From positions 25,725,586 to 25,789,585 of the forward strand of contig CM040752.1 in the NCBI GenBank assembly GCA_022829145.1: DNA of 64,000 nt. Reading direction: 5' to 3'. The position numbers and the translations under genes are program-made. This document shows positions 10,900 to 23,589 of this stretch, piece after piece (the first letter of the stretch is position 1; every line of letters begins with the position of its first letter). This DNA comes from Albula goreensis. Its lineage: Eukaryota > Chordata > Actinopteri > Albuliformes > Albulidae. The notes beneath the pieces were generated by a model, which ran no database searches, was not told where the DNA came from, and saw only the letters and a list, made by a program, of their open reading frames with translations.

Positions 10900-13010
10900 A
10901 TAAAAAATGCTTCTGAAAATTTTCAATATGCTTGCATGTACACTCAACCAGCATGGTGCATATTACCCATTTGAAATGTACTACTTAATTTCCACTAATG
11001 TCATTCTTTTACATTTTTGTTGTAATATTTAAAGATAAACTACCACAGGAAATTACTTAGAAAATTGTTGTGTGTTATTCTTCAAAATGAAAGAATAAAG
11101 GAACATGCTGAGCGTACCCATGGTATTGGTCAAACAATTTAATTTTACCAAAACAGTGTCAAAACAGTCACATGTTGTGCAATTCAAGTCAATTACGGTT
11201 ATTTGCTCAGACATTTTCACATTTTTATTGCATGTACGTAGCTACTGATAATTTGTGAATCAGTTAACTGGCTGTTAGTATGTAAATTCTTTTCAAATTT
11301 TTCTATGGATTTTACAGAATTTATGTGGACCAATAGGTATTTAATTTGACTGTTTGGGACACATTCTAATGTTAACTCTCAAGTAATTGTGAATCTCATG
11401 CTCTTTAGGTTATTAAATACATTAAATGATCTCAGTAATATGAGTATTTTATGAGTAAAGTTTAGATACAGTTTAAATACATTTCCAATGCAATTCTTCA
11501 GCATGTAAAATCTCTTCTAAAACATTTTTCTGCAAGCAGTATCTCCTACCTTTGTGGATGTGGTTTTATTTACCGTACAACATTTTGTCACATATTCAAT
11601 GGCAAGTATTTGAACTTAATTTAATCATTTATTGATTTGTGATCTGCTTTGGTAAATATGCGAATTTGAACCAGTACTTTCTGCATAATTAACAAAATAA
11701 CATTGCTTTGTTATGACTCAGCAGTGATCTTTTTCTGGAGGCAATAGACATTACTTTTAATCTGTGGCTGTGTAGTTGCAGTTGTTTGGTTGAACTTCTC
11801 TTTAAGTCAATGTTTGCAGAATATGTCATGAACCCAGGACTCTGTGTGTGCATGAATCACCATGTCACCATGTCTTCCCACTGGGACACTGAGGCATTAG
11901 GATATGATACATCCCTTCATTAGGAATCATTAGGAATGTGAAGCAAGATGTAGATGTCTGAAGATATTGTATGTCAACAATTAATAACTTAATTGTCAGA
12001 AAAGCCTATTGTCATATATTCCCATGTTTTATTGTGTGCATTGTAAGCTTGCTCTTGATGTGGATGATGTCATTCACTCATGGTCTAATGTCTATGAAAT
12101 AAGTACACATTACCCGACTCTGAATGAGAAATGCATAAAGTCACTCAGTTTTAATCAGTAGTGCTGGATTGTTTTTGGGTTTATATGGATTCATGTCAAC
12201 CGAAAATGGTATGTGTTTATTCATATGGATTTATATCTTTTTCCATACTGTCCACCATACAATGAAATCTAGTTGTCTGTTGACAGAATTATTTACTTGA
12301 TGAGTGAAGAAAATGAGTGAAGAAAAAAAACATTACATTCCTTTTGGTTTCTTTGTTCGTACTGTGTTTACCATTCATAAATCCCTTGTACATTTTTTTT
12401 TTTACAAGTGTACATATTCTCACAGAATATTCATGGTACATTTGCATCTATAGCAACATTAAAATGAAGAGACAACGCAAAAGCTTTTATTTAGATTTAA
12501 ATTTTGCAAATTGATCAGTAAGGCTTTGTAGCTGCTTACTGTTGAATGGAACTGGAGCCCCATTTCACATGCTCAAAAGAAAACCATAGGGTTTCTTTAC
12601 TGGTCCTTTGTGCTGCTGTAGTGGAACCAAACAGTATCCATGCTGAATACGAGTACAGTTTCTATAGAAACAAAATAGCAGACAATGATAATATATACAC
12701 TGCAATGTACAGTAGATATCAGTTTAGTAAAACAATAGGCCTCAATCCTGTGATGTCAGAAACCTCTATGTCCTACAAATGCATCATGCCTTTAGGGTGG
12801 CATTGTTGATCCCTTGCATAAATTGTGTCATGTTACCTGTGGCATTTTGAAGTAGGAACAGCAAAGACACCTGAAACAGGCAGCATATGAAAATGAATAA
12901 CTTATTATTTTTCTATTGGTTTGTGAAACTTGAGGATTTGGTGTTTACATGTTGAGCTCTTGAACCCTTTTTAAAAGTGAATTTGTAAGCAAAGTTTCCA
13001 TATTTACACA
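10900..13010. other. AT-rich gene-poor DNA
   Basis: No repeats, RNA or gene signals that I can support; only short random frames. Confidence 0.5.
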
Positions 13011-13019
13011 CAGATATAG

Positions 13020-13210
13020 GTGACAGCATCACATTTCTGTCAACCAGTGGTGGATGGCAGTCATCATCAGCAATTGGCTTTTTGCTTCTTGATTTAATTA
13101 ATATTCATGAGTCAAGGCCACACCCCTTCCCCCTACCCACAGCCTGGGTGATGATAGCTATGACAAATGAGGAAATCAAGGCTTGAGAAAATTTGATTTG
13201 GAATCCTATT
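13020..13210. promoter_or_regulatory. Regulatory-looking element with AP-1 and homeodomain sites
   Basis: TTAATTAAT (13094-13102) is followed by an exact AP-1 core TGAGTCA (13108-13114) and by GCCACACCC, a KLF-type box. CTTGA (13088) and TCAAG (13112) form short arms around the cluster. The segment is more complex than its flanks. Confidence 0.25.
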
Positions 13211-13406
13211 AAACCTGTGAGTCAGGCTGACATGGAAATATGAAAGACAGAAACAAAGGCAATGTAAACGGTGAATTTTGCAGCTCTCCTCTCTCTTTCC
13301 TTCCAGTTAATAATACTTAATGTACAACCAACTTTTAAATCTGCTACAGAACTGTTTTCTTGTTTATGTTTGTGTCATTTTTTTCTTGTTCTATGATGAA
13401 AGAATG

Positions 13407-13497
13407 TATGTATATATATATATATATATATATATACTTCATATATATATGTGTGTGTGTGTGTGTGTGTATGCGTATGTGTGTATATATATATATA
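13407..13497. repeat. Compound (TA)n-(GT)n-(TA)n microsatellite
   Basis: TA run, short break, AT/GT run, then TA again. Confidence 0.95.
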
Positions 13498-14439
13498 CCT
13501 TGATTCAAACCTGAAAAAGCTGTGGTGGAGGAATGGCATACAGAAATTATTCCATGACTATAGTAGGTGTAAGAGGAGCATGTGTTGGGTTGGTAATATG
13601 GTCATGTCTGTTTCACACAGATAAGGGTGTTTTTAGAAAAATTTGTCTTGCATATTCAAACAAACTTTGGCCTGACTGTATAGAGCATGGTAATCATGGC
13701 AAAGATGGAACTGAATACAAATATTCATAATGAGTAAAATTATTCATTAACTGCTATGCTTGTCTCTTAAGCTCAAAGATGACATATATGAGGCCCTTTA
13801 TACCTACATAGAGGGTTCACCCAATTTGAAACATTATTCTGTGGCAATTATTGTTTGTTGTTTCAGTTATTCTTACGGGTTTATGATTTGAAGAAGCCCT
13901 TTTGTTCAAAACAGTTGTATGTGTGAATGAGCAGGTGAGTCATCTTCTAGCAAGATAACATGTCAAAAGGAATTCAGAAATAATGTCTGTATCTGGACAT
14001 CATTTAGGCAGAATCGAGATGGGGCACATTAATTTCAGAATTTTAAAATTATTTAGCTTGAATCAATAAGCCTCTTGTTTGCCTGTGGTTCACAGGGTGC
14101 TGCCAGCTGTGGTAATTGAAGTTATTCATTCCACTAATGTCATGTGCATGTTATCCAGTCATGGTCATGTTGAGAATCAGAAATGAACATTGATCATATT
14201 GTAATATTCTATGCTGTTTGATACAGGCTAATATTTTTCCTTACTTTTTATATTTTGGAAAGAAAACACATTCCTGAAAATGTCAGCTTTCCTTATTAGT
14301 TTCTAAGATAAAACTGCCTGATTTAATGTAGTTTGTACTGTTGTGGAGGGGAGGCTTCAGCAGAGAGGTGGGATAATTTAAGGGCCACCTTGTGCATGTT
14401 CATCACTGTGAAAGCATGACCTCAGACCTCCAATGTTAC

Positions 14440-14720
14440 GCAACACAGGCCCGTGAAATATGCATGCAGCAGAAATAACCGCACCCATAAATCCTCCATT
14501 ATTATGTGATGTTGGCGGATATTTACCACCGCCGTCCTCTCTCTCTCGCTCTCTCTTTTGGGCTCTCTCTGGTTCGCTGGTGAATGTGCGCTCACACTGG
14601 GCAGCATTTCCCCTTCGCTCCTCCTGCTGCCTCCCTTTCGCCAGGGGAGCTGTTGCATAAGCGCTACTTTCAGCAGAATAAAGACGCTGACCTTTGTTTT
14701 AATGTCTTCACATAGAACTA
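14440..14720. promoter_or_regulatory. Regulatory-looking island with nuclear-receptor and SOX/TCF motifs
   Basis: Contains GGCGG (14514-14518) facing CCGCC (14529-14533) around ATATTTACCA, a forkhead-like core. A CT-rich tract follows, then TGACCTTTG (14688-14696), a COUP-TF/ERR-type half site that overlaps the SOX/TCF-like CTTTGTT. Higher in CpG than its flanks. Confidence 0.28.
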
Positions 14721-15499
14721 TTTTTTTTGAGAAACATTTGATATCCGTTTAGAGTTTATCTTCGGGACTGTAATTATGGAAACGGTTTTGCAGTAGGGCC
14801 ACTGAGCAGAGCCGTGGCAGAATCGTGGATGTGTCCACAAACTGCAGAGGAGGAACTGGCGAGCACCTCATGGTCCTGCATGGTGCAGCTTTTCATCAAT
14901 GTGTACAGCCATATGGGAAATTTTTTTTATATAGAGAGGCACCTTGCTCTAAGTCTGTTAAACAAAACACACACATGTGGTCCATTAAGAATGACAAAAA
15001 CAGAAAGAAGGGTGTGGAAGCTTTTACACTAATTGAAATGTGTGTGGTAAGGCTGCCAACAAAAGGACGCTTGGGGAAGATCTACACCTCCTCTGGTGTT
15101 CCGGTGAGGATGACTGGCCGGCAGAGGGACGTTCCTGGGCCCCCCTTGCCTGTGCCTCAGGCAGTCTGGCTGATTGGAAAGTCCTGGTGTTAATCATATC
15201 CATCTCTAAAGAGCTGCTCCCTGCTCGGCCCGTGCTGGAGCTGGTGAGGTGGGTCAGGTCACGACCCTGTTTGCGTCCCCCCATCCCCCCGCTCAGATCC
15301 ACCCCCATCGAACCCATGCACACAGCTGCCCCACCTGCCACTCTGGGGTCAATGCCCAGCCCTGCATAAAAGTTAAACGATCTGGAATGGGGGGATGGTT
15401 ATTAAAATTACCAGCACTGGAGCACGGAGAGATTTGGAGTTGGGAAATGGAGGATCTGCCACAAAATAGATGTCATATAGATTCATCAATATTCTAAAA

Positions 15500-17360
15500 A
15501 CTGCTGATACATAACCACTGGAAATCAGAATCAATAAATGTTCTCAGGTACAATATTTTAGAATTAACAAAATGTATTATTTAGTAAGTAGTTTAGTCAG
15601 CAGTTGTAAACGAACACATTCGATTGGTCATTGGGTGTTTCACTCTGACCTATTTCACCTACATTTGTACCCAAATTAAGATGGCTGTTAAAAACATGCA
15701 TGTAGGTCAATTTTGTTTTGATTTATAGTCTCTGTATACCACTTTCCCCAAAGTAATTTGTTTCAGAATGGATATTTAACATTTTCTACCAAAGTATTGA
15801 TGAATGATTTTGTGTTCAAAGTGGTATACACATATAAATGTCAACAAACAAAAGACAAACCCTTTTAACATTTATGTTAGACATGTAATAATTTGAGTCT
15901 AAGGACAGGCAGTTGCACCTCTTTGTCTGCAGGAAAACAGAACTGCTGCATCTCTCAAGAGCAAAAAAAAAAAAAACAAAGGACCTTGTTGGGTCCTCTT
16001 GCATATGAAATGTCTTTATTCAAACAAATGAAGTCTGGTACCCATACTTCCTGCTGAATTTATTGTTTTGTTGATATTATGTTGATAAACTGTCCTCTAA
16101 TCCATGTACCCATAACCCCCCCACCTCCTACCCCCTGCACTCCGGCTGCTGACAGCTGTCAAGCTTTCTGTGTAACTCCAACATCAAGGCTAACAAAAAA
16201 CAAAATTATTGTTCAATTATATGAACATGAATAATACACACATTTTACCTATCCTGACACTCTATTTTACATAGAATTATTGTTTGTAAGTTAATGATTA
16301 TTAATTAGTTTATTAATTACAGCTAAACTGAAATGATCTTTTTTTCAAACCAAGGAGCAAGCAGCTTGAAAAACATGACAAAATATAAACATTTAATTTT
16401 ATTGGATGCTCTGACTTTTGCCATAGGCGAAGGAAGGCCAGGAATGAGGCTCAACGATAAAATGCTGATTTATTGTCCACGGCTCTTGTAGGACCACCCA
16501 ACAAACGTCTACAGAAACAAAATGTCACCAGGATCCTCTCCCACTCAGTCGTAAATGAGCAATATTGGTCAAATATAGTCATGTGTAAATATTTAATATA
16601 TATATATAATATAATATACAATTTTAATTTATACATGTATTTAGTGGGTCATTTTTTAGTTAATGAGAACACCTTCTGCAAAGGCATTTACCACCATGAG
16701 TACTATACAAATCTGACAAATTACATTTTTGTAGCTGAAGTGTTGTGTATATTGTTATAAAATGTACTATATAACTCCTTAAACTACAGGTATTTCTTTA
16801 AAAAATAAAACATTTTGCAGTAAATTGTAGTAGCACCAGGATGAATTCAGCACTCTGTACTGCCTGTCACATGTTCACTTTGCAGCAGTATTAGGAGGAA
16901 GAGAATATGAGAACTACCCCGGAGGGTCTGATTCTTTGTATTTGTTTGTATTTGTAGATGTTGTACATTTAAAAGACTCAGTTTAAAAGAGTTTATTAAA
17001 TGCTGGATATAAAAAGGAAATAGGTTTGATTTCAGTTTGAGACTTAGTACCAGTCATCTGAGATGGTAAGCTTGGAGGAAAAAAACAGCCGGAAACAGAG
17101 GAAACATTTTCATTTTCAGTTTGGGACATTAGGTATTGAATGGGGTTATCAGCTCTGCCATTATCCTCTGCGTGTCTATGGGTTTTAGGTTAATGTAGCC
17201 AAGCCTTTTCCAACTGCAGCATCCAAACACGACGGAATGGGTTAGGGATTACACAGGGATTAATGACAGTAATCTGCCTCAGAGACTCTGATTGGTCTGT
17301 ACTCCCAATCCAAATGGGAACACAGTCAGGTTTAGAGAGTGCCGCTTCCTTCACAAATGG
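15500..17360. other. AT-rich gene-poor DNA
   Basis: Poly(A) run near 15962-15976 and short AT runs near 16597-16616. Nothing else that I can support. Confidence 0.45.
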
Positions 17361-17364
17361 ATAA

Positions 17365-17590
17365 GACACACACACGTACACGTGCGCGCGCGTGCACACG
17401 TGCATATATGAGCACACACACACACAGATATGAGAGTGTGCACATGTGTGCACTCATACATACTCAGTGTGCACATACACACATGCACACACACACACAC
17501 ACACATGCATATGAGAGTGTACATGTGTGCACTCACATATACTCAGTGTGCTCATACACATACACACATACACACACACATACTGGGAGA
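17365..17590. repeat. Complex CA-rich array with an 81-bp duplication
   Basis: Alternating purine-pyrimidine DNA including a GCGCGCGCGTGC-like stretch near 17384. Within it, the segment beginning ATATGAGAGTGT at 17428 is repeated from 17509, an 81-bp offset. Both copies contain ATGTGTGCACTCA and ACTCAGTGTG. This is a compound minisatellite of two units inside a CA microsatellite. Confidence 0.85.
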
Positions 17591-17599
17591 GAGGTGTAA

Positions 17600-19000
17600 A
17601 TTAAACTCTTCAACACACAGGCACCAGACAATTTTATTTGGTGGTCCAAAGTGAAGAATGTCATCATGACTTTGTATTGATCTCTCCCTCCTCCTATTTC
17701 TCTATATCTCTGTCTGACATAACAGTAGCCTGAGATCTGACCCTTTCCCAGATTGAGTATTTTCCTTCCTTTGTGCAGTGATGGAGGGGAGCAGATAGAG
17801 GGATGTGGCTGACACGGAGGCAGGGATTGGGGAAGGGGGAATGGGGGGAGAAGGAACTTCATGGAAGTTTGTGGATGATAATTTGGGGGAAGATGAAGAG
17901 CAAAAATCCTGGCACACTTAAAGAGTGCCGTAAGTAGTGCTTTGATTGGCATGGCAGTTTATCTTTATTATTAAATTCCATAATGGAAAATCGACCCTTT
18001 CCCCAAGCACTGTGGAACCTTATCGGTCTTGGACTGCACCAGATGAGGGTGCACTTTGAAAGATAGTACCAGAAAAACAGAGTGAAATGGGACAAAAAGG
18101 GTAAAGAAATTGTAAAACAAGAAAGAAAAAGATGTCCTAGAAGTAGTCAAACCATGGTGCAGTCTGTCCTTTGCTTTGCAAATGTTCTAACAGTTATTGA
18201 AAAGTCATTATAAAAATTATTCTTTACAAAAATGTTATAAAATGAAATTATTGTTAAAATTAATATTTATTTATTTGTTTAGATTTTATTTATACAACCT
18301 GATATGTCTCTGAGAGTAACTAAACATGTTGTTTTGGTATTAGGAAAATCTTACTTACTTTCATCACCCAGTCTCCAAAGCGCAGGTGGACTGAACAATG
18401 GTATCATGGGCCATATTAATTCAGAAAATGAACAGTAATGGTAAAATGAACTGAAAAGGAAGTGTGACAGAATATCCATGCGAGGAGTATGCCAGGCAAT
18501 AAAGATTCATTTTGTTCATAATGAGTTTAATTCATGAATGATGGGACTGCTATCATAGCACTCTTTTTCTTCTGAAAGATTGGGACTATGTATTAATGCA
18601 TGTTTTTCTCCTCAAGACTGAAAACCAAACACAACAGTTGAATGTTATAGTACCTTTGTGAGCATAGAATTCAAAGGGATGTTTTTTTTTGTGACTGACC
18701 AAAAGAAATTGCAGCCATGTAATTTCTATTACATTTAATTCATCAGTATTTATTTTTCAAATGCAAAATAATTGTTTTTGAAGCAATAATTAATTTTAAT
18801 ATATAACTGCCCTAAGACAGAGCCCAGAACAGGTCAATTATTTGCCATTTCATTTACTCAGGTACCACAAAAATCCTCCACCAGCACTACGGCATTCATC
18901 TGCCATGATGGTATTTTTGTGTAAAACAGTAAAATTCCAAATAAAATTCTGAGTATGACCATGTATTTTGGTTGAGTGATTCTTGCTCTTTTGGTCATGT
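17600..19000. other. AT-rich gene-poor DNA
   Basis: No supported features. The 17.76-17.88 kb part is purine-rich on the plus strand. Confidence 0.45.
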
Positions 19001-19009
19001 TGGTGTGGT

Positions 19010-19330
19010 CTAAGCGCAAGCGTTTTCTGCAGAGTGGCGTTCTGCTTTTCCATGCCTGTCACAGCGACAGGCAGCATCCTTAAACGATAAGACAGTAGTG
19101 TTTAATGGTGGACAAGGACAATGGGGTGGCTGGTGTGTCTGAGGCCTACTCGTCCTGACGAAGCCTGACCCTTTTGTCTGTGTGAGCAGTACTGGTGACA
19201 GATGGCCGAGCTGTCCTGCTGAATTTGTTACCTTTCGCTCTGATGTGCAGAATGTCCCAGCCCGACTGACCATGGAGACCGGGGCAGATGCCTGTCCTTC
19301 TCTTGCTATTGGAGGAGCATGCATGTGCTT
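19010..19330. promoter_or_regulatory. Regulatory-looking island with a perfect short hairpin
   Basis: GCCTGTC (19054-19060), loop ACAGC and GACAGGC (19066-19072) form a perfect 7-bp inverted repeat. GGACAATGG, a SOX-type site, and GTGACAGATGG, a MEIS/E-box-like site, follow. The segment is rich in mixed-composition unique sequence compared with its AT-rich flanks. Confidence 0.3.
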
Positions 19331-19338
19331 AAGCAATC

Positions 19339-19371
19339 TTTATTATTATTATTACTATTATTATTATTATC

Positions 19372-19414
<43 letters not shown>
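19339..19414. repeat. Palindromic (ATT)n/(AAT)n microsatellite
   Basis: TTATTATT units at 19339-19370 turn at CA (19371-19372) into AATAATAAT units to 19414. The two halves are reverse complements. Confidence 0.95.
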
Positions 19415-19418
<4 letters not shown>

Positions 19419-20029
19419 TAAAATAACTATTATGAAGGCATTACAGTTTAATTGCCCAATTGTCTGATTACATATTTGATACAAAAATTGTATTCAATAC
19501 AAATTACACTAAAGCTGAAAGTACATTTAAGCAAAATGAAATGTTTTAGGTTGGAAAACAGAGAACAATCTCTTTTTCAGCTCAGCTGGAGCTAGCTGGA
19601 TGTTCCAAGCTATATTTGAATTTGATTTCATAACCCATATCAAATATGCAATCCCTGTGTCATGTGGAATATTAATCTGGTGTTACATAATGTGAATTAT
19701 CTTCACTTTATTCAGAGGGTTTTTTTTCTTCCCCTTTAACGTTTGCCACGTACCATGAATTTCTGTAGCCCCCGAGCCCTTTGGAGAACATGAGGGAAGA
19801 CAGTAAGGCAATGAATGTGCTAGAGTTTTCCAGAAAGTGATAGCCTGGATGCCAGGCGAAGAAGTAACAGCCCTTACAGGAAGTTTGGGAGTGGCTGTGA
19901 GTGGTGCAGTGGAAGAAAGCACGCTTCAACAGTGGACAGCCTCCTTATTTGGTGCAGTGAAGATACTTAAAGACAATGAATAAGTAATTGAGAAACACTG
20001 AGATAATAGGAGTGTCTTGGTGTCTGTGG

Positions 20030-20220
20030 CTGCGGGCTGGGTGCAGTCGATCCCCGGCCTGGTGATTTATCACCCGGCCGCCAGGCTGAGGGGCCAGCAG
20101 GGCCTTTAAGGGGAGCTTGTGTAGAATTGGGGTAATTTGCGTGATCACGCATTGATTTATCGTGGTACCAGAGGTTAATAACAATGTCACTCATTCCCGC
20201 TTATTGTTTTCATTCTAATG
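20030..20220. promoter_or_regulatory. Island with paired PBX-HOX-like octamers and palindromes
   Basis: TGATTTATC occurs twice, at 20063-20071 and 20153-20161. TGATTTAT is the known core preferred by PBX with posterior HOX proteins. The first copy lies within GGTGAT-TT-ATCACC (20061-20074), an inverted repeat. A perfect 12-bp palindrome GCGTGATCACGC (20139-20150) touches the second copy. AACAATG and ATTGTTTTC, SOX-type sites, follow. The dense, ordered motifs suggest an enhancer; conservation is untested. Confidence 0.35.
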
Positions 20221-20449
20221 TCATTACAAGGAGGCACTGCTGACCCCAGCGCATCTGTGAGAGAGGGTGCCATCCCAACCCCATAACCCCCCATGCACTA
20301 CCTGGAATACTTCTCATTATTTCTACCTTTAAAAGGCCATTCTGCTCCAGTAAAGAAAATGCAGTACATTCAACATTAAATACAAGTTTTGGTGTTTGGA
20401 GCATTCGTAGATATACTGTAAAAGGAATGACTGTAGCCAATAATGTTGA

Positions 20450-22078
20450 TTAAGCCTATTTCATCTCAGTGACATAACAGTGTCAATTAAATTAGAATCA
20501 GCATCAGTGACTTGTGTAAATGTGCACATGGGGCTCGGAGGATAATATATATATAATTGTATTAACTGCCTCTGTTGAATGAGGAACGCTATTCAAAGGG
20601 TGGGTGCTTTAATTGTGTATGAAGGACCATTTTGAGCACGATGATGTATTAAACTGTGGGGTAATTATCACCACATGCTGCACTATACCAGGACCCCTCT
20701 GCAGTTTTTATCCAGTGTATGTTGTACGTATTCACCTCCAGCAGAGCTGACTGGCGACAGACAGGTCAGGGAAGGCTTTTTCCCAGTTGGATCTCTCATT
20801 CAGCAGTGCTACCTGCCCTGTCTTCCGCATGGTGGAGCAGGGCCCATCTGACAGGGCCATTCTGCCTTCCAGAGCAGGTGTGTCCATCCTGTTGCCCAAA
20901 GGCTGTATAGAAGTCTGTGAAGAGCTGCTGTCTGGCCATTGAGGATTTCTGTGAATTCTTGAATTTGAATCAATGAAAGTGTCTTTGAACAGAGCTAAAT
21001 CGATCTATGTTGACCGGAGCTGAGTTACACAGGAGGATGTAAAACTATAGCATGTAGGGCAAAACAAGAAAATTAGAGCACTGCATTTTAAACAGCAATA
21101 ACTGTGATTAAAAAGTCCCTGACTCCTCACAGGTTGTGTTCTCAGCAATGAACACTTGCTGTTGTTGTTACGCGTTTCGTGTTTAGACGTCCTCCAACTA
21201 AGCCCTAAACCATATGTGTCCTAGAATTAAACCACAAAGAAATATCAATGCATGTGTCAAATAGTCAAACTATTTCTAAATGAGTGTTTTTAATTTCATT
21301 ACATCAGAAAGGTTCCAGTGTGTTGATATGCTACATGCAATACACATTTAAACTGTCACAGAGTATATACTTCACAGATAACTATGACAGGGTGCTCAAG
21401 GCAGGTTTCATGGTGACAAAATGCCCAAAATATTTAAAGCACACACATAGTATGCATGAGTGAAATCTATTCAGTGCAGTTTGAAGTCTTCTCTTGATAT
21501 TACTAAAGCTCTGGCAAAGAGAATTCTGTAGTATTTGAGGCCGTCAGCAGAGTATTGAATTTTTTTTTTTTTTTACACGAATGGAATATCAGTGTGGTCC
21601 CTTCCAGAAAACTCATGAATCTGAAATCTTTTTTGACAGATTTAGAAGAAATATGAAAGGTTCTTCTTCACTGTTTCAATCACATTTTGATTGAATTCAG
21701 AGAAGTTTTTCAGGACACAACTTTGAAGATCAATCTATAAAGGATTAGTAGTGAGAGAGAATAAAATCAAAAGAAAGACCTTTTGATACAATAACAGATA
21801 ATCTCATACTCTTTTCAAATAGCAAAATTCATCTTTGTTCAAGGGCACCTTGAGCTGTTCCCTTAAAAAATGAGGAACAATTTTAAGTTTACAGCTAATT
21901 GGATTAAGAAAAAAATGCTTACATTTTGTAGGAAATCAATCAATATAGAAAAACAAACCTCGGCTATACTGTGCAACAAACTCCTTCAGGATATTGGTTC
22001 AGACTAAGATCATGTTTGGGGGTTTTTGTTGTTAATGCTTGTAGTTTCAAATGCACGTTCACATCCAGCCTACAGCCT
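20450..22078. other. Gene-poor DNA
   Basis: Poly(T) at about 21560-21574 is the only simple tract. No gene or RNA signals. Confidence 0.45.
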
Positions 22079-22137
22079 ACACACACACACACACACACAC
22101 ATATATACACAAACACACACACACACACATACATACA

Positions 22138-22224
<87 letters not shown>

Positions 22225-22231
22225 ACACACA

Positions 22232-22262
<31 letters not shown>

Positions 22263-22363
22263 ACAGGCACTCACACACACACATAAATACACACACACTC
22301 ACACACTCATACACATACACACACACACATACATACACACACACACTCACACACACATATGGA
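22079..22363. repeat. Long interrupted (CA)n array
   Basis: About 285 bp of CA with AT, CT and TA interruptions. The longest pure part is about 22145-22222. Apparent 60-160-codon frames here are repeat translations only. Confidence 0.97.
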
Positions 22364-22369
22364 ATGTTA

Positions 22370-23580
22370 ATTGAAGAAGCTGTTACAAATTGCTTTCTGC
22401 TCTTTTTGTTGTATGTCCAGTTATGGGTGTTCTCTGTTCTGTTGAATGTGTTGTGATCTAACAGAGGGGTTGTGATCAACACTGCAAATTTAAAGGGCAT
22501 TTTTGTCTTACTTTTTCCTAGGATAAATTGTAATGCATTTTTATGGTGTTTGGCTTTGTTTTCGGTTCATATTTTCAGTTTTCTAGGGAACCTGTTTCAT
22601 AATTCAGTTCGCCTCATGCCTGCACATCCACATTGTTAATTGTGGTTCAGCTGCGGCACAAGAGCAAAGAGATTTACTGACAGAGTAGTCTTTATACTCT
22701 CAGTCACTGACGTACAGAAATCCCCATACTCATCAGCAAATTTCTGTCTTTTATTCAAGAAAATTGTCAGATACCTTTCCTGCTACTCCAGCTGTGGGCA
22801 AATGTATTAGACTTTATGGAAACTGTTAACTGAAATTGAATATTCCAGTGCAAGTCTGCTATTTTTAACGTTGGGTCAGCTGGTACTCAGAATACAAGGA
22901 CATTATGAAGCATTGTGTTTTCAGAAATATATGTGTGCATCTCTGACATTATGAAAGAAAGAAAATGCTATTTCAAATTTAGATTAAGTGTTTTTAAGGA
23001 TCTACATAATAACTGACATGATATGACATAAAGCTAAGATATTTTTAAATTTTTAAGATTTGTTCTGGTATCTTTAGAATTGAATGGATAACCATAGATT
23101 TCTGACATGCAAGATATTTTTCTTACCCTATGTTTAATATATTCTCCTGCACAAAATTGCAATATGGAGTTTTAATTGCCTGTCTGAATATTGTTGGTGA
23201 ATTTTTCATCGAAAGATGTCTAAGGGATTTTATATTACTTGTGTGGACAACAGTGAGAATTAAGATAGAACCATGTCAGCTCTTCCTCCCATTTTCTTGA
23301 ATAGCATTTTCGTTGCAGTACCTGAATATGTCTATGCTTCTCTCCCGGTGTATGTTTCATCTTGAAAAATCAACAGCAGCCCCCGACAGGGCCTGGACAT
23401 TCTGGCACCCCAAAGCGAGAGTCAGAGATCTGCCGAGTGAGACAGAGGTGACCTGTTATGAATAGTTTTTCCTGGAGGCCCCTGAAAAGGGGGTCATGGT
23501 GTTTTGTATGGATCTTTTATCAGTGTAAAAGCTGGTGGCCTGGTGAACGAGCTTGGTTGGTGGTGGGTGGGTGCGTGGGG
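22370..23580. other. Gene-poor DNA
   Basis: Nothing that I can support as a gene, RNA or repeat. Confidence 0.45.
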
Positions 23581-23589
23581 GGGTACAAG

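Noticed and set aside
15040-15193. Frame reading LPTKGRLGKIYTSSGVPVRM with a nearby GTGAGG donor
   Set aside because: Somewhat coding-like, but no convincing acceptor or family was found, so it is not called.
21971-22456. 161-codon Thr-His frame and its Val-Cys mirror frames
   Set aside because: Translation of the CA microsatellite in several frames.
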